NCBI GenBank assembly: GCA_905215335.1
Contig: CAJMPQ010000001.1
Location: 263,194 to 327,193, forward strand
Source of the DNA: an uncultured bacterium
GTDB taxonomy: Bacteria; Cyanobacteriota; Vampirovibrionia; Gastranaerophilales; Gastranaerophilaceae
Length of the DNA: 64,000 nt
Reading direction: 5' to 3'
Below the pieces are notes generated by a model that was not told the DNA's origin, did no database searches, and saw only the letters and a list, made by a program, of their open reading frames with translations. The position numbers were made by a program, and so were the translations under genes. Below are positions 17,111 through 28,754 of this stretch, one piece after another. The stretch's first letter is position 1. Each line of letters begins with the position of its first letter.

Positions 17111-17701
17111 TTAATGTTCTATATCAATAATTGCATATGCATTCATATCCATAGAACCATATATAACTTTAATTTGGTTATCACCCTGAGGTAACCATTT
17201 TACAAAAGATATAGTTTCTTCCCCAAAATCATCCTGAGTCTCTACAGCAGGAAATTGAGCCATTTGATAATGAGCTTGATAAAATTTTAAAACAGGTTGC
17301 CCATTAACTTTTTCACCTTTAACCTGATAATGCCCTATAGGTAAAATGTTATCTCCCGCAACTAATCCAACAGGAACACAAAGAACTGACAAAGAATCTT
17401 CTTGATGTTCTTCTTTTATCATTTCAGTTTCATTACTTTGACTAAATTCTTCACCCTTAGGAATTTTTCTTTTTTTTGCCCAATTTTTCCATTTATTTAC
17501 TTTTTTATCAACTTGCTCAAGAGCTTTTTCAAAATCCTCATCTGAAACAGGTTTTGCTTCTCTACCTTCTTCTCTTGTATTCCAATTATCCCATAAATCA
17601 CCAGTTGCAGGCATATCTACATCATCTGCCAATACCGGTAATGTAATAACAGTAGAAGATAAAACTAAACAAAATAATAATAAAAGCAAATACTTTCTCA
17701 T
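17111..17701 (-). CDS. Exported hypothetical protein
   Basis: A 196-residue protein with a strong signal peptide (KYLLLLLFCLVLSSTVITLP, cleavage near VLA-DDV). A helical charged part (about 28-90, with WDNWNTREEGREA and VNKWKNWAKKRK) is followed by a beta-rich C-terminal domain from about residue 100 (SLSVLCVPVGLVAGDNILPI). No family is recognised. No clear Shine-Dalgarno is seen: TAAGAT lies six bases before the ATG and TTTACT 16 bases further upstream, which fits a leaderless promoter. A terminator of the CNNM gene lies upstream, so this is its own unit. Confidence 0.65.
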   Translation of the reverse strand: MRKYLLLLLFCLVLSSTVITLPVLADDVDMPATGDLWDNWNTREEGREAKPVSDEDFEKALEQVDKKVNKWKNWAKKRKIPKGEEFSQSNETEMIKEEHQEDSLSVLCVPVGLVAGDNILPIGHYQVKGEKVNGQPVLKFYQAHYQMAQFPAVETQDDFGEETISFVKWLPQGDNQIKVIYGSMDMNAYAIIDIEH

Positions 17702-17750
17702 ACTCTTATCTTAATAAATTTTATCTAAAAGTAAACCCAACATTTATACG

Positions 17751-17782
17751 AAAAAAGGAACTTTTTAAAGTTCCTTTTTTAT
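17751..17782. terminator. Terminator after the CNNM/CorC gene
   Basis: AAAAAAGGAACTTT pairs with AAAGTTCCTTTTTT across a two-base loop. On the minus strand it follows the gene at 17787 and has a run of six T. Confidence 0.85.
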
Positions 17783-17786
17783 AAAT

Positions 17787-19130
17787 CTATTCTTCAACAT
17801 TTGCCGGTTGAGGTTCTTCTCGGACAATAAGTAACTTAGTAATTCTTGCTCCATCAACCTCTTTTACAGTAAATGTAAACTCTCCATATTGAACCATATC
17901 ATCAATTTTTGCAATACGACCAAGTTCTTTTACAACTAAACCCGCAATTGTATCAACATCTTCCACTTCTAATTTTTCTTCATCAATATCAAAATAATTT
18001 GCAAGTTCGTCTAATCTCATCATTCCATTTGCTAAATAATGATTAGGTTTAATCTCTTTTATTTCAATTTCAGCTTCTTCATCAAATTCATCTTGAACAT
18101 CGCCAAAAATTTCTTCAAAGACATCTTCCAATGTAATGATACCTGAAGTTCCGCCGAATTCATCAACTACAACAGCCATTTGACCTTTGTTCTTTTTAAA
18201 TTCACGAACCAAGTTATCCATTGTAATAGTTTCAGGAATTAACATTATTTTTCTTTGAAGTTTTGCAATAGGACGAACTTCATCTTTCAATGATAAAGAA
18301 TATAAATCTTTAACGTGAATTAAACCTGTAATATGGTCAATATCGCCATCATAAACAGGATAACGAGTATATTGATTTTCTGTAGCAACTTTATTTAATT
18401 CATCCCAAGTAATATCAATCGGAACACAAACCATATCTGTTCTTGGAATCATAACTTCTCTTGCTGTTAAATCTGAAAAATTGAACATATTATGAAGCAT
18501 ATCTTTTTCAGTTTCGTTCAAAACACCTTCATCGTAGCTTGTGTCAACAAGTAAATCTAAATCTTCAATTGTATGAACAACTCTTGCGTTACTTATAGGG
18601 ATTTTAAATATTCCTAAAATTATATTACACGCCTTATTCAAACTCCAAACAAAAGGTTTTGATATTGTCATAAAAATATCCATTGGTTTTGCTACATAAA
18701 GCGAAATTTTTTCTGGATATTGAAGAGCAATACATTTTGGTACCTGTTCACCAATAACAACATGTAAAAATGTAATAACAAGGAATGCAACAACAGCAGT
18801 CACTGTATTTGCCCAATATGTGTTGGCTGCAGGAATATGACTAAATAAAATAGCCATCATTTTTTCAATAGTTGGAGATCCAAACCAACCAATACCAATA
18901 CTTGCAATAGTTACACCAACTTGAACTGCAGCTATAAAGAAGTTCATATCCTCTAAAGCTTTTAATGCAAGTTTAGCTTCAACATTACCATCCTTGGTAA
19001 GTTGTTCAATCTTTGTCTTACGGGCTCTAACAATTGCAAACTCTGCTGATACAAAAAATCCATTTACTAATAGTAATAAAAAAACTATAACCCAATTAAA
19101 AGCAATTGTACCCAAACTCGACTCAGTCAT
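17787..19130 (-). CDS. CNNM/CorC-family membrane protein (hemolysin-C-like transporter)
   Basis: A 447-residue protein of the CNNM/CorC (HlyC/TlyC) family, linked to magnesium or other divalent-cation export and homeostasis. It has an N-terminal CNNM membrane domain (about 1-190, with IAFNWVIVFLLLLVNGFFV and PKCIALQYPEKIS), a pair of CBS domains (about 210-330, MIPRTDMVCVPID and GLIHVKDLY) that bind adenine nucleotides, and a C-terminal CorC/HlyC domain (about 350-435, ANGMMRLDELANYFD). The old name hemolysin is misleading. The ribosome site is weak (AAGGA directly before the ATG, GAGG further upstream). It is monocistronic. Confidence 0.93.
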   Translation of the reverse strand: MTESSLGTIAFNWVIVFLLLLVNGFFVSAEFAIVRARKTKIEQLTKDGNVEAKLALKALEDMNFFIAAVQVGVTIASIGIGWFGSPTIEKMMAILFSHIPAANTYWANTVTAVVAFLVITFLHVVIGEQVPKCIALQYPEKISLYVAKPMDIFMTISKPFVWSLNKACNIILGIFKIPISNARVVHTIEDLDLLVDTSYDEGVLNETEKDMLHNMFNFSDLTAREVMIPRTDMVCVPIDITWDELNKVATENQYTRYPVYDGDIDHITGLIHVKDLYSLSLKDEVRPIAKLQRKIMLIPETITMDNLVREFKKNKGQMAVVVDEFGGTSGIITLEDVFEEIFGDVQDEFDEEAEIEIKEIKPNHYLANGMMRLDELANYFDIDEEKLEVEDVDTIAGLVVKELGRIAKIDDMVQYGEFTFTVKEVDGARITKLLIVREEPQPANVEE

Positions 19131-19214
19131 TCCTTATTTTTCCTCTATTTTACAGTTATATTATAGTATCATTACAAAAAAAAATCAACCAATCCAACCA
19201 TTAACCCTAATTAT

Positions 19215-19243
19215 AAAAGGCTCTCAAAATTTGAGAGCCTTTT
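19215..19243 (-). terminator. Terminator of the rpoBC1C2 operon
   Basis: AAAAGGCTCTCAAA and TTTGAGAGCCTTTT pair perfectly across one to three bases, a little downstream of the rpoC2 stop. The T tract on the minus strand is TTTTATAAT. Confidence 0.82.
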
Positions 19244-19267
19244 AAATTATGTAGATTAGAAAACAAA

Positions 19268-22200
19268 TTACTGTTCATCATCAACATTGAAATCTGGAGC
19301 ACCAAACATACCTTCAATTTCTTCCAAAATTGCAGATGGTTTTCTTGCTTGATTTCTTTGAGCAACAGCACGTTTTCTTTCTTCTCTGTCACGTTCTTCA
19401 TTTGCATTGATCAAATGATGGAAACCAGTACCTGCTGGAATTAGACGACCGATAATAACGTTTTCTTTCAAACCTCTTAATAAGTCTTTCTTACCATCAA
19501 CTGCTGCTTCTGTAAGAATTCTTGTTGTTTCTTGGAATGAAGCTGCAGAAATGAAGCTTTCTGTATTCAATGAAGCTTTTGTAATACCTAACAACATATA
19601 TTCACAAGTTGCAGGAGTTTTACCAGCTTCTTCAGCAAGTTTGTTTTCTTTTTCGAAAGTTTGCATTTCGATTAATTCACCAGGTAATAAGTTTGTATCA
19701 CCAGCATCAATAATCTTAACTTTCTTAGTCATTTGACGAACGATAATTTCAATGTGTTTATCAGCAATTTCAACACCTTGAGAACGATATACACGTTGTA
19801 CTTCGTCTACTAAGTATTGTTGAGCTGCTTCTGGACCGCACAATCTCATAACATCATGTGGATTTAAAGGACCAGATGTTAATGGTTGACCTTTTGTAAT
19901 TTTTTGTCCGTTTGAAACAATTACATTAGTGTCAATTGCATATTTAATTTCAGTTGATGAACCATCTTCATCCACTAAGAATAATCTTGGGAATCCATCA
20001 TCATCAATTTCAATTTTAGCTGTTCCATCACATTCTGCTAAGATTGCACAATCTTTAGGTTTTCTACCTTCTAAAAGTTCTTCAACTTTTGGAAGACCTT
20101 GAACGATATCGCCTGTTTTTTCTCTTTCAAATACAAGTGTTGCAATCAAGTCACCTCTAAGTACTAACGCACCAGAATCGATTTGAAGCATTGTACCTGG
20201 GCTGATCAAGTATGGACGACCATTTCTGATTGAAATTTCGCCTTTGTTAACTGCAGTTACAAGACCTGAAACAGGAGCTGTTTCACCACTTTCTGCTAAA
20301 ACTTTATCAGCTTTAATAAAGTCGCCTTTTTTAACAACAGCTTTACCTTTAACAGCTACATTAGTTTCTGAACTATCAGAGATTAAAAGAAGTCTTCTAA
20401 CATCTTCATCATCACCCTTAATAGATGCAACTGCATCATGCATTGCTAATACTTGAGTTTTAGCAACTGGAGTTTTTGGTTCGATAGTTTCGCCATCTTT
20501 TACTAATAATTCTGTTTGAAGAGCTGAGTTAGCTGAACCTTCCATTTCACGACGAACAATCAAGTTTTCTAATACAACAATTCTTAAGCTACCTTGAGAA
20601 TCAAGTTCTACCATACCTTTTAAGTGTGATAAGTAACCTTGCATTTGAAGAACTAAACTTGTTCTTGTGATTGTAGCGCCATCAACATTTCTAACTCTTG
20701 CACCATCTTTGTATTGAAGTTGAGTTACAGGGATTACATCAATCAATTCGTCAGTTGTATTGAATCCGATTGAAACATCCTTTTGATTAACTTCTAATAC
20801 TTGAACTGGTCTAATCAAGATTTGAACAGGTTGATTAGAAATAGAATCTTCATCCAATGATAATGTTGAATCAATTTCTTCATCTAAGTCATCAATTGGT
20901 AACTCATCTGCAGATGATTCCATAATTGTAACGATAGAAGTTTCTTTAACTTTGATACCGTCAGCAATCATAGTACCTTTTTTAACAACTTCACCTTCAT
21001 CAACTTTCAATTCTGAAATGCTTGATAATGTATGAACTTCACCAGGTCTAATTGTGATTTCGTGAATTACATCATTATATTCTTTAAATTCAACAACACC
21101 ATCGATATGGCAATATACGTCTTTAACAATTTCTGTACCAGCAGTAACTGTTGCACCGTTTTCAACCATTTTCAATGTGCTATCTTTATTAATTTGATGA
21201 ATTTCTTCAGGAATAAATACAACTTTACCAGGTTTAGTAATGATTTGATTTTCATCAACTTCAACATCTACATATCTGATTTCACCTGAAGAAGAAACTG
21301 AACATTCATCATCGATAAGTTCGGCAATAATCATACCATTTTCAACTGTAGTATCTACAGGAGCTTTAACGATATATTTTTCACCAGTACTATCAACTGT
21401 CCAGATTTGTTCTTTTTTAGTTTGTTCAAATGTAGCATTATCAGGTTGTAAAGAAGCAATAACAATTGTTAATTCTTTACCTTGAACAATTTTCTTAATC
21501 TTTTTACCATCAAATGTTGCATCTTCAACAACTAAATCATCACCAACTCTAACTTCACCACCGTGTTCACAGATTGTTAAAGTTTCTGCTAATCTTTCAC
21601 CAGCAGTGATTTTTTGTTGGTCTTTAACAAGAACTTTTGAACCACCAGGAAGAGTATAAACATCTCCGCCTAATACCCAAACAATACCTTGTTTGTTAGT
21701 AGTTCTTAATACGTTACCTTGTCTGTCTTTCTTTTCATCAGCTTTGAAGTCTTCAAATACAACTTCACCACTGATATCAGTTGTAATATCTTTAGTAGCT
21801 TTTTCTGTTAAACGGCTGCTATCACCAGCTGATGTTGGTGCGTGTTCTGCCATTTTAAAGCCTTTAGCAACTTCCATACCATCATGAACAAATAATGTTG
21901 CACCTGCTGGAATGTGATATTTAGTTGTTCTTTTTTCGCCTTTAACTTCAATATCAGCTTCATACATAGAAACTTGTACGATATCACCGTGACGAGTTCT
22001 AAGTTCTCTTGCTTTAATTTTTGAAATTACAGTACCAGCTTCTCTTGCCAAGATTTCTTTCTTAGCTTCTTTAACGCCAACCGCACCACCTGTGTGGAAG
22101 GTTCTCATTGTTAACTGAGTACCAGGTTCACCGATTGATTGAGCTGCGATAATACCGATTGCTTCACCGATATCAACTAATTTTTGAGTTGTCATTGCCC

Positions 22201-23122
22201 AACCATAACATTTTTGGCAAACACCATATTCTAAACCACAAGTTAAACCTGAACGAACTTTTAATTCTTGTAGGTCTAAGCTTGAAATTTTCTTAATATC
22301 ATCACGATCCATTGTTGTACCGTTAGCAACTAATACATTACCTTCAGCATCAACAATATCTTGAGCAACAGTTCTTCCTAATAATCTGTCGATTAGAGGA
22401 ACAATAACTGCATCTCCGTCAGTGATTGATTTCATATTGATATATTTTTCAGTATGACAATCATCTGCTCTAATAATTACATCTTGAGCTACGTCAACCA
22501 AACGTCTTGTTAAGTAACCAGAGTCAGCTGTTTTTAACGCAGTATCTACAAGACCTTTACGAGCACCGTATGATGAAATGATGTATTCTGTTACTGATAA
22601 ACCTTCTTTAAAGTTTGATTTGATAGGTAAGTCGATGATTTGACCTTGTGCGTCTGCCATCAAACCTCTCATACCAACCAACTGTGATACTTGTGATAAG
22701 TTACCACGAGCTCCAGAGAATGCCATCATATATACTGGGTTTAATCTATCAAAGTTTTCTACAACTTGTTCTGTCAATTTTGCTGTTGTTTCAGACCAAG
22801 TATCAATAACTTTTGTATATCTTTCTACCTCAGTAATTTCACCTTTTAGGTATCTTTTTGTTGATTTTTCAATATCTTCTTCAGCTGATTTTAACAATTC
22901 TTTTTTTACAGATGGAACTGATAAGTCTGCAATTGAAATTGTTGTACCAGAAATTGTAGCATATTTGTAACCTAAGCGTTTCAAAGAATCTGCTAATGCA
23001 GCTGCTTTAGCACCGCCGTATTCCAAATACATCTGACCTAACAATTTTTTCAATGAACCTTTGTCCATTTGCTTGTTAATAAAATCAGGTGATTTTTTTA
23101 CATGTGTATATGTTCTTTCCAT
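19268..23122 (-). CDS. rpoC2: RNA polymerase subunit beta' C-terminal part (RpoC2)
   Basis: A 1284-residue subunit that matches the C-terminal half of a normal beta'. It carries the bridge-helix end, the second zinc site ([11 protein letters not shown], about 295-305), the first half of the trigger loop ([16 protein letters not shown], 331-346), and the second half only from about residue 1002 ([18 protein letters not shown]). Between them lies an insertion of about 650 residues made of repeated beta-rich modules. It corresponds to SI3 of the cyanobacterial polymerase, known to influence pausing and elongation. The start ATG follows GAGGAA. It is the last gene of rpoB-rpoC1-rpoC2. The split and the insertion are the best taxonomic markers in the window. 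Confidence 0.97.
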   Translation of the reverse strand: MERTYTHVKKSPDFINKQMDKGSLKKLLGQMYLEYGGAKAAALADSLKRLGYKYATISGTTISIADLSVPSVKKELLKSAEEDIEKSTKRYLKGEITEVERYTKVIDTWSETTAKLTEQVVENFDRLNPVYMMAFSGARGNLSQVSQLVGMRGLMADAQGQIIDLPIKSNFKEGLSVTEYIISSYGARKGLVDTALKTADSGYLTRRLVDVAQDVIIRADDCHTEKYINMKSITDGDAVIVPLIDRLLGRTVAQDIVDAEGNVLVANGTTMDRDDIKKISSLDLQELKVRSGLTCGLEYGVCQKCYGWAMTTQKLVDIGEAIGIIAAQSIGEPGTQLTMRTFHTGGAVGVKEAKKEILAREAGTVISKIKARELRTRHGDIVQVSMYEADIEVKGEKRTTKYHIPAGATLFVHDGMEVAKGFKMAEHAPTSAGDSSRLTEKATKDITTDISGEVVFEDFKADEKKDRQGNVLRTTNKQGIVWVLGGDVYTLPGGSKVLVKDQQKITAGERLAETLTICEHGGEVRVGDDLVVEDATFDGKKIKKIVQGKELTIVIASLQPDNATFEQTKKEQIWTVDSTGEKYIVKAPVDTTVENGMIIAELIDDECSVSSSGEIRYVDVEVDENQIITKPGKVVFIPEEIHQINKDSTLKMVENGATVTAGTEIVKDVYCHIDGVVEFKEYNDVIHEITIRPGEVHTLSSISELKVDEGEVVKKGTMIADGIKVKETSIVTIMESSADELPIDDLDEEIDSTLSLDEDSISNQPVQILIRPVQVLEVNQKDVSIGFNTTDELIDVIPVTQLQYKDGARVRNVDGATITRTSLVLQMQGYLSHLKGMVELDSQGSLRIVVLENLIVRREMEGSANSALQTELLVKDGETIEPKTPVAKTQVLAMHDAVASIKGDDEDVRRLLLISDSSETNVAVKGKAVVKKGDFIKADKVLAESGETAPVSGLVTAVNKGEISIRNGRPYLISPGTMLQIDSGALVLRGDLIATLVFEREKTGDIVQGLPKVEELLEGRKPKDCAILAECDGTAKIEIDDDGFPRLFLVDEDGSSTEIKYAIDTNVIVSNGQKITKGQPLTSGPLNPHDVMRLCGPEAAQQYLVDEVQRVYRSQGVEIADKHIEIIVRQMTKKVKIIDAGDTNLLPGELIEMQTFEKENKLAEEAGKTPATCEYMLLGITKASLNTESFISAASFQETTRILTEAAVDGKKDLLRGLKENVIIGRLIPAGTGFHHLINANEERDREERKRAVAQRNQARKPSAILEEIEGMFGAPDFNVDDEQ

Positions 23123-23167
23123 TCTAATTTTTCCTCAATTAGTTATTTTTTTACATTATTTCTACAC

Positions 23168-24877
23168 TTATACAAGTGCTTTTCTAACTTCTTCGTTAAA
23201 GATAATTCTACCAACAGTAGTTTCTATTCTTTCACCTTTTTCGTCTCTAACAACAATCTTATCGTGAAGTTTAATTACTCCAACTTCTAATGCTGAAATT
23301 GCATCTTGGAAGTTATAGAAGTAACCTTTAACTTCTTGATTTGGATCTTTCAAAGTAGTTAAGTAATACATACCTAATACCATATCTTGAGAAGGTGTAA
23401 CGATAGGTTTACCGTTAGCAGGAGCCAATAAGTTGTTAGTTGCTAACATTAACATTCTAGCTTCAGCTTGAGCTTCAATTGATAATGGTACGTGAACAGC
23501 CATTTGGTCACCGTCGAAGTCAGCGTTGAACGCTGTACATGCTAGTGGGTGTAACTGAATTGCACGACCTTCTACCAATTTTGGTTCGAATGCTTGGATA
23601 CCTAATCTGTGAAGGGTTGGAGCACGGTTCAACATAACTGGGTGTCCATCGATTACCTCTTCTAAGATATCCCATACTACTGGTTCTGAACGTTCAATTT
23701 TCTTCTTAGCTGATTTAATATTTTGAACGTATCCTCTTTCGATAAGTTTATTAACAACAAATGGTTTGAATAATTCAATTGCCATTTCTTTTGGTAAACC
23801 ACATTGGTTCAATTGTAATGAAGGACCTACTACGATAACTGAACGACCTGAATAGTCAACACGTTTACCTAATAAGTTTTGTCTGAAACGACCTTGTTTA
23901 CCTTCAATAATGTTAGATAATGATTTCAATGCACGGTTATTTGGACCAACAACTGTACGTCCGCGACGTCCGTTATCAATCAATGCGTCAACCGCTTCTT
24001 GTAACATTCTCTTTTCGTTTCTTACGATGATTTCTGGAGCACCCATTTCCAACAATCTTTGTAAACGATTATTTCTGTTTATTACACGTCTGTATAAATC
24101 GTTTAAGTCTGATGTTGCAAATCTACCACCATCTAATTGAACCATTGGTCTTAAATCTGGTGGAGTTACTGGAAGTACATCCATAATCATCCAAGTTGGA
24201 TTTGTTTCTGAAGAAATTAATGAATCTAATAATCTTAATCTCTTAATTAATTTAGATTTCTTTTGAACAGAAGTTACATTACCTGCTAATTCTGTTCTGA
24301 TTTCTTCTGCTAAACCTTTAACATCAATTTCAGAAAGAAGTTCTTTGATTGCTTCAGCACCGATACCAACTTTCAAAGTTGATTCTTCGTTTTCTGTCAT
24401 GTAATCTTCATATTCTTCTTCTGTTAATAATTGAAGTTTTTTGAAATCACTATCACCGCCATCAATTACAACATAGCTGTTGAAATAGATAACTTGTTCT
24501 AGATCTTTCAATGTCATATCTAATAATAGACCTAAGTATGATGGGATTCCTTTTAAGAACCAGATATGAGAAACTGGAGCTGCAAGTTTAATGTGTCCCA
24601 TTCTGTGACGTCTTACTTTTGAATCTGTAACTTCAACACCACAACGTTCACAGATAATACCTTTATGTCTTACTCTTTTATATTTACCGCAATAGCATTC
24701 CCAGTCTTTTGTTGGCCCAAAGATTCTTTCGCAGAACAAGCCATCTCTTTCCGGTTTTAATGTACGGTAGTTAATTGTTTCCGGTTTTGTTACTTCACCA
24801 TGTGACCATTGAAGTATTCTTTCCGGAGACGCTATACTTATTCGTATATAGTCAAAATAATCTATGCTTGTTGACAT
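23168..24877 (-). CDS. rpoC1: RNA polymerase subunit gamma (RpoC1), N-terminal part of beta'
   Basis: A 569-residue subunit equal to the N-terminal portion of beta'. The zinc-binding domain ([13 protein letters not shown] then CERCGVEV, about 60-85), clamp, lid and rudder regions are present. The active site NADFDGDQ (451-458), whose three aspartates hold the catalytic magnesium, is intact. The protein stops about 110 residues after the active site, where rpoC2 takes over. It is separated from rpoC2 by 45 bases and from rpoB by 125 bases containing a hairpin. A GGAGAA site precedes the ATG. Confidence 0.98.
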   Translation of the reverse strand: MSTSIDYFDYIRISIASPERILQWSHGEVTKPETINYRTLKPERDGLFCERIFGPTKDWECYCGKYKRVRHKGIICERCGVEVTDSKVRRHRMGHIKLAAPVSHIWFLKGIPSYLGLLLDMTLKDLEQVIYFNSYVVIDGGDSDFKKLQLLTEEEYEDYMTENEESTLKVGIGAEAIKELLSEIDVKGLAEEIRTELAGNVTSVQKKSKLIKRLRLLDSLISSETNPTWMIMDVLPVTPPDLRPMVQLDGGRFATSDLNDLYRRVINRNNRLQRLLEMGAPEIIVRNEKRMLQEAVDALIDNGRRGRTVVGPNNRALKSLSNIIEGKQGRFRQNLLGKRVDYSGRSVIVVGPSLQLNQCGLPKEMAIELFKPFVVNKLIERGYVQNIKSAKKKIERSEPVVWDILEEVIDGHPVMLNRAPTLHRLGIQAFEPKLVEGRAIQLHPLACTAFNADFDGDQMAVHVPLSIEAQAEARMLMLATNNLLAPANGKPIVTPSQDMVLGMYYLTTLKDPNQEVKGYFYNFQDAISALEVGVIKLHDKIVVRDEKGERIETTVGRIIFNEEVRKALV

Positions 24878-24966
24878 TTATAATGTTCTCCTTTTTGTAT
24901 TGAGTTTGGATTTTTGGGTTTTGTATTGCTACTCTTACCCGTATTACCTTATTCACTTAATTTGGG

Positions 24967-24989
24967 CTGGGGATAATTTTTATCCCCAG
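24967..24989 (-). other. Perfect hairpin between rpoB and rpoC1
   Basis: CTGGGGATAA pairs perfectly with TTATCCCCAG around a three-base loop in the 125-base gap between the rpoB stop and rpoC1. No T tract follows on the minus strand, so it is not a standard terminator. It may be an RNase processing site or protect the 3' end of rpoB mRNA. Confidence 0.7.
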
Positions 24990-25002
24990 TTCAAACTACT
25001 AA

Positions 25003-28000
25003 TTATAAATCACCGAAAGTAGTTGGTGTTTCAAAGAAATTGATATTCAATAACTCTGAATCAACGTCTGATAATGTACGTTTTGGAGCTGCTTTTCTCA
25101 AATCGTCCATATCAGTCATTAAGTCTACTTCTTGACCGTCTTTCTTAGCTACTGTGATGTCTAAACCAATACTTTGTAATTCTCTTACAAGTACTTTGAA
25201 TGATTCAGGAATACCTGGTCTTGGGATATTATCACCTTTTACGATTGCTTCATATGCTCTATTACGTCCGTTAACATCATCTGATTTGATTGTTAACATT
25301 TCTTGTAGAGTATAAGCTGCACCGTATGCTTCTAATGCCCAAACTTCCATTTCACCGAATCTTTGACCACCGAATTGAGCTTTACCACCCAATGGTTGTT
25401 GAGTTACTAGTGAGTATGGACCAGTACTTCTTGCGTGAATCTTATCATCTACTAAGTGAACAAGTTTCAAGAAGTAAGTTAAACCAACAGCAACAGGTCT
25501 ATCAAATGGTTCACCTGTTCTACCATCGATTAGCATTACCTTACCGTCTTCGCCAACCCAATCACAACCTGATTCTTTTATACCTCTTAAAAGTTCAGCT
25601 TTTGTTGCGATTTCTGATTGGTTTTCACCGTACATTTCATCGAATGCAGGAGCTTCATAGTGATCTCCTGTTAGGTATGCAGCCAAACCTAATAACAATT
25701 CATAAGTTTGACCAACGTTCATACGAGAAGGTACACCTAGTGGGTTCAATACGATATCTACAGGAGTTCCGTCTGGTAAGAATGGCATATCTTCTTTTGG
25801 AAGAATTCTTGATACGATACCTTTGTTACCGTGACGTCCTGAAAGTTTATCACCAACAGAAACTTTACGTTTTTGTGCGATATAAACTCTGATTACTGTA
25901 TTTGCACCTGGTGGAAGTTCATCACCTTTTTCTCTGTCGAATACTTTTACGTCAAGTACTCTACCACCTTCTCCGTGAGGTACACGAAGTGAATTGTCTT
26001 TTACGTCTCTTGCTTTTTCTGCGAAGATTGCTCTTAACAATTTTTCTTCTGGTGGATGTTCAGATTCACCTTTTGGTGTAACTTTACCAACTAATATATC
26101 ATCTGCGTAAACTCTTGCACCGATACGAACAATACCACGTTCATCCAAATGTCTTAATGCATCTTCTGATACGTTTGGAATTTCACGAGTAATTTCTTCA
26201 GGTCCAAGTTTTGTTTGACGAGCTTCAATTTCTAATTTTTCAATGTGAAGTGATGTAAATACATCATCATGTACACAACGTTCTGATAATAAGATAGCAT
26301 CTTCGAAGTTATAACCTTCCCAAGGCATATAAGCAACTAAGATGTTTTTACCTAATGATAATTCACCGCCACAAGTTGAAGCACCATCAGCGATTACATC
26401 ACCTGCTTTAACCTTATCACCTTCGTGAACGATAGGTCTTTGGTTAATACAAGTATCTTGGTTAGATCTCACATATTTCATTAATGTATAAATATGTGGT
26501 TTACCTTGAACGTCTCTGATTACAATTTCTTCACCAACAACTCTTTCAACTGTACCATCTACGTCAGATACAATAACCATACCAGAGTCTTTTGCAACAC
26601 GTGATTCAAGACCTGTACCAACTCTTGGTCTTTGAGTGATTAAAAGAGGTACTGCTTGACGTTGCATGTTAGAACCCATCAATGCACGGTTAGCATCGTC
26701 GTGTTCGATGAACGGAATCATTGAAGTTGCAACTGAGATGATTTGGATAGGACATACACCAACAAAGTCAACTTTAGAAGCTTCTGTCATAATAAATTCA
26801 GAACGATATCTTGCAGGAACCATGTTTTCTACAAATCTTCTGTCTTTAGTTAACTTAACGTCAGCTGGTGCACAACGATAATTTTCGTCAGCGTCTGCTG
26901 TCATATATACTACTTCATCTGTTACAACACCGTCTTTTACAACGAAGAATGGAGATTCTACAAATCCATAATCGTTAACTTTTGCGTGAGTTGCTAATGA
27001 ACCGATCAAACCTGCGTTTGGACCTTCTGGAGTTTCAATCGGACAAATACGTCCATAGTGAGAAGGGTGAATATCACGAACAGCAAATCCTGCTCTTTCT
27101 CTTTGTAAACCACCAGGTCCTAATGCTGATATACGACGTTTGTGTGTTAATTCAGCAAGTGGGTTTGTTTGGTCCATGAATTGTGATAATTGTGATGATC
27201 CGAAGAATTCTTTTAATGAAGCAACTAATGGTTTAGTGTTCAACAAGTTCAATGGAGTTAATGTTTCTGAATCTTGAAGAGTCATTCTTTCTTTTACGAT
27301 TCTTTCAATTCTTGATAAACCAACTCTGAATTGGTTTTGTAACAATTCACCAACTGAACGAATTCTTCTGTTTCCTAAGTGGTCGATATCATCCAATTGA
27401 CCTTCATCATAAGTTAAGTTGATTAAGTATTCAATTGTAGAAACGATATCTTCTACTGTTAATGTTCTTTGGTTCTTAGGAATATTTAAGTTTAATTTTT
27501 TATTTAATTTATAACGACCTACACGACCGATATCATATTTCTTTTCATCAAAGAATCTTGATTCTAAGATTTGACGTCCGCCTTGTGGAGATGCTGGATC
27601 ACCAGGTCTTAATTTTTTATATAATTCAATTAATGCTTCATCTGTAGTTTCTGTTGGGTCTTTTTCTAAAGTTTTCTTCAAGAATTCGAAGTGAGTAAAT
27701 TTAGATTCCATTTCAGAAACTGTAATACCCATAGCTTTCAACAATGTTGTAGCTAAGATTTTTCTGTTTTTATCGATTTTAACGTGAATAATATCGTTAG
27801 AATCTGTTTCAATTTTCAACCAAGCACCACGGTTAGGAATCATTGTTGCGTTGTATAAACGTTTTCCTGTTGGTGATGGATCGCATTTGAAGTAAACACC
27901 AGGAGAACGTACGATTTGTGATACAATAACACGTTCTGCACCGTTTACAATGAATGTACCTTTATCAGTCATTGTAGGAATATCACCGATGTAAACTTCT

Positions 28001-28320
28001 TGTTCTTTAATTTCACCGCTGTCACGGTTAACAAGTCTTATCATAACGCGCAATTGTTTTGCATAAGTTGCGTCATGGATTCTAGCTTCTTCTACTGTAT
28101 ACTTTGCATTGTCGAAAGTATAGTTTGGTAAGAAGTGTAATTCTAATCTTCCTGTATAGTCTTTAATTGGAGAGAATGAAAGTAATTCTTCTTTCAAACC
28201 TTCTTTTAAAAACCATTCAAAAGATTTTTTTTGCACTTCAATAAGGTCTGGTAAATCGTCCAAACGAGTATGTGGGATACCCATTGGCGTTACTCTTTTT
28301 GCATATTTTGTCTCAGACAT
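25003..28320 (-). CDS. rpoB: RNA polymerase subunit beta
   Basis: A 1105-residue beta subunit, close to cyanobacterial length and lacking the large insertions of the proteobacterial protein. The rifampicin region reads [20 protein letters not shown] then [19 protein letters not shown]. It keeps the Asp, His and Ser residues (E. coli D516, H526, S531) whose change gives resistance, so no resistance allele is evident. The C-terminal blocks [10 protein letters not shown] and [20 protein letters not shown] are intact. The start ATG at 28320 follows GAGGTG by five to seven bases; a TTG one codon earlier is unlikely. No rplJ or rplL lies upstream, and the operon has its own promoter and long leader. 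Confidence 0.99.
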   Translation of the reverse strand: MSETKYAKRVTPMGIPHTRLDDLPDLIEVQKKSFEWFLKEGLKEELLSFSPIKDYTGRLELHFLPNYTFDNAKYTVEEARIHDATYAKQLRVMIRLVNRDSGEIKEQEVYIGDIPTMTDKGTFIVNGAERVIVSQIVRSPGVYFKCDPSPTGKRLYNATMIPNRGAWLKIETDSNDIIHVKIDKNRKILATTLLKAMGITVSEMESKFTHFEFLKKTLEKDPTETTDEALIELYKKLRPGDPASPQGGRQILESRFFDEKKYDIGRVGRYKLNKKLNLNIPKNQRTLTVEDIVSTIEYLINLTYDEGQLDDIDHLGNRRIRSVGELLQNQFRVGLSRIERIVKERMTLQDSETLTPLNLLNTKPLVASLKEFFGSSQLSQFMDQTNPLAELTHKRRISALGPGGLQRERAGFAVRDIHPSHYGRICPIETPEGPNAGLIGSLATHAKVNDYGFVESPFFVVKDGVVTDEVVYMTADADENYRCAPADVKLTKDRRFVENMVPARYRSEFIMTEASKVDFVGVCPIQIISVATSMIPFIEHDDANRALMGSNMQRQAVPLLITQRPRVGTGLESRVAKDSGMVIVSDVDGTVERVVGEEIVIRDVQGKPHIYTLMKYVRSNQDTCINQRPIVHEGDKVKAGDVIADGASTCGGELSLGKNILVAYMPWEGYNFEDAILLSERCVHDDVFTSLHIEKLEIEARQTKLGPEEITREIPNVSEDALRHLDERGIVRIGARVYADDILVGKVTPKGESEHPPEEKLLRAIFAEKARDVKDNSLRVPHGEGGRVLDVKVFDREKGDELPPGANTVIRVYIAQKRKVSVGDKLSGRHGNKGIVSRILPKEDMPFLPDGTPVDIVLNPLGVPSRMNVGQTYELLLGLAAYLTGDHYEAPAFDEMYGENQSEIATKAELLRGIKESGCDWVGEDGKVMLIDGRTGEPFDRPVAVGLTYFLKLVHLVDDKIHARSTGPYSLVTQQPLGGKAQFGGQRFGEMEVWALEAYGAAYTLQEMLTIKSDDVNGRNRAYEAIVKGDNIPRPGIPESFKVLVRELQSIGLDITVAKKDGQEVDLMTDMDDLRKAAPKRTLSDVDSELLNINFFETPTTFGDL

Positions 28321-28542
28321 CAATTCACCTCATTTAATAATGATGTACGTACTATAAAACTTTTTATTTTCTAACTTAAGGCTGTAAACCCTCTACCAAT
28401 TTTGGTAAATATCTGCAATTTTTAGGGATATGTGAAAGTTGGTGAAACTCGCTTATAATCAAACTTCCAAGATTTAGGCACACTTCGCCCAACTTTACTT
28501 TTGCATGTTACTCCATCATATTACATCAATATTCATAGTCAA
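28321..28542 (-). promoter_or_regulatory. Promoter and long structured leader of rpoBC1C2
   Basis: On the minus strand TTGACT (28542-28537) and TATGAT (28520-28515) are 16 bases apart, which places the start near 28508. This leaves a leader of about 188 bases with no ORF of note. AAAGTTGG and CCAACTTT (28489-28496 and 28435-28442) can pair as an eight-base long-range stem, and ACCAAAATTGGT near 28395-28410 is a small palindrome. The stretch from 28543 to 28685 shows no gene. A regulatory leader is possible, but no known riboswitch or r-leader was recognised. Confidence 0.5.
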
Positions 28543-28685
28543 GGTAATAAGCCATGATTTTTGGAAAAATTTTTCACTTTTCTTAATAAAAATTTACAGG
28601 CCATTTAATAAATACCTGAACATTTGACTAGGCAAGAGTTTTAGCGTCAAGAGTCCTTAAGAATTAGTTCTAAACATTGCATAAA

Positions 28686-28720
28686 TAAAGGCTTTTGAAG
28701 AAATCACTCAAAAGCCTTAT
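28686..28720 (-). terminator. Terminator after the gene at 28755
   Basis: AAGGCTTTTGA and TCAAAAGCCTT pair across about nine bases. On the minus strand the stem is followed by TATTTATG. Confidence 0.72.
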
Positions 28721-28754
28721 ATAATCAAATATTCAGTTTATTATAGATTATATT

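Noticed and set aside
17787..19130. A true haemolysin
   Set aside because: The HlyC/TlyC names come from early annotations; domain order (CNNM, CBS pair, CorC) indicates a cation homeostasis protein.
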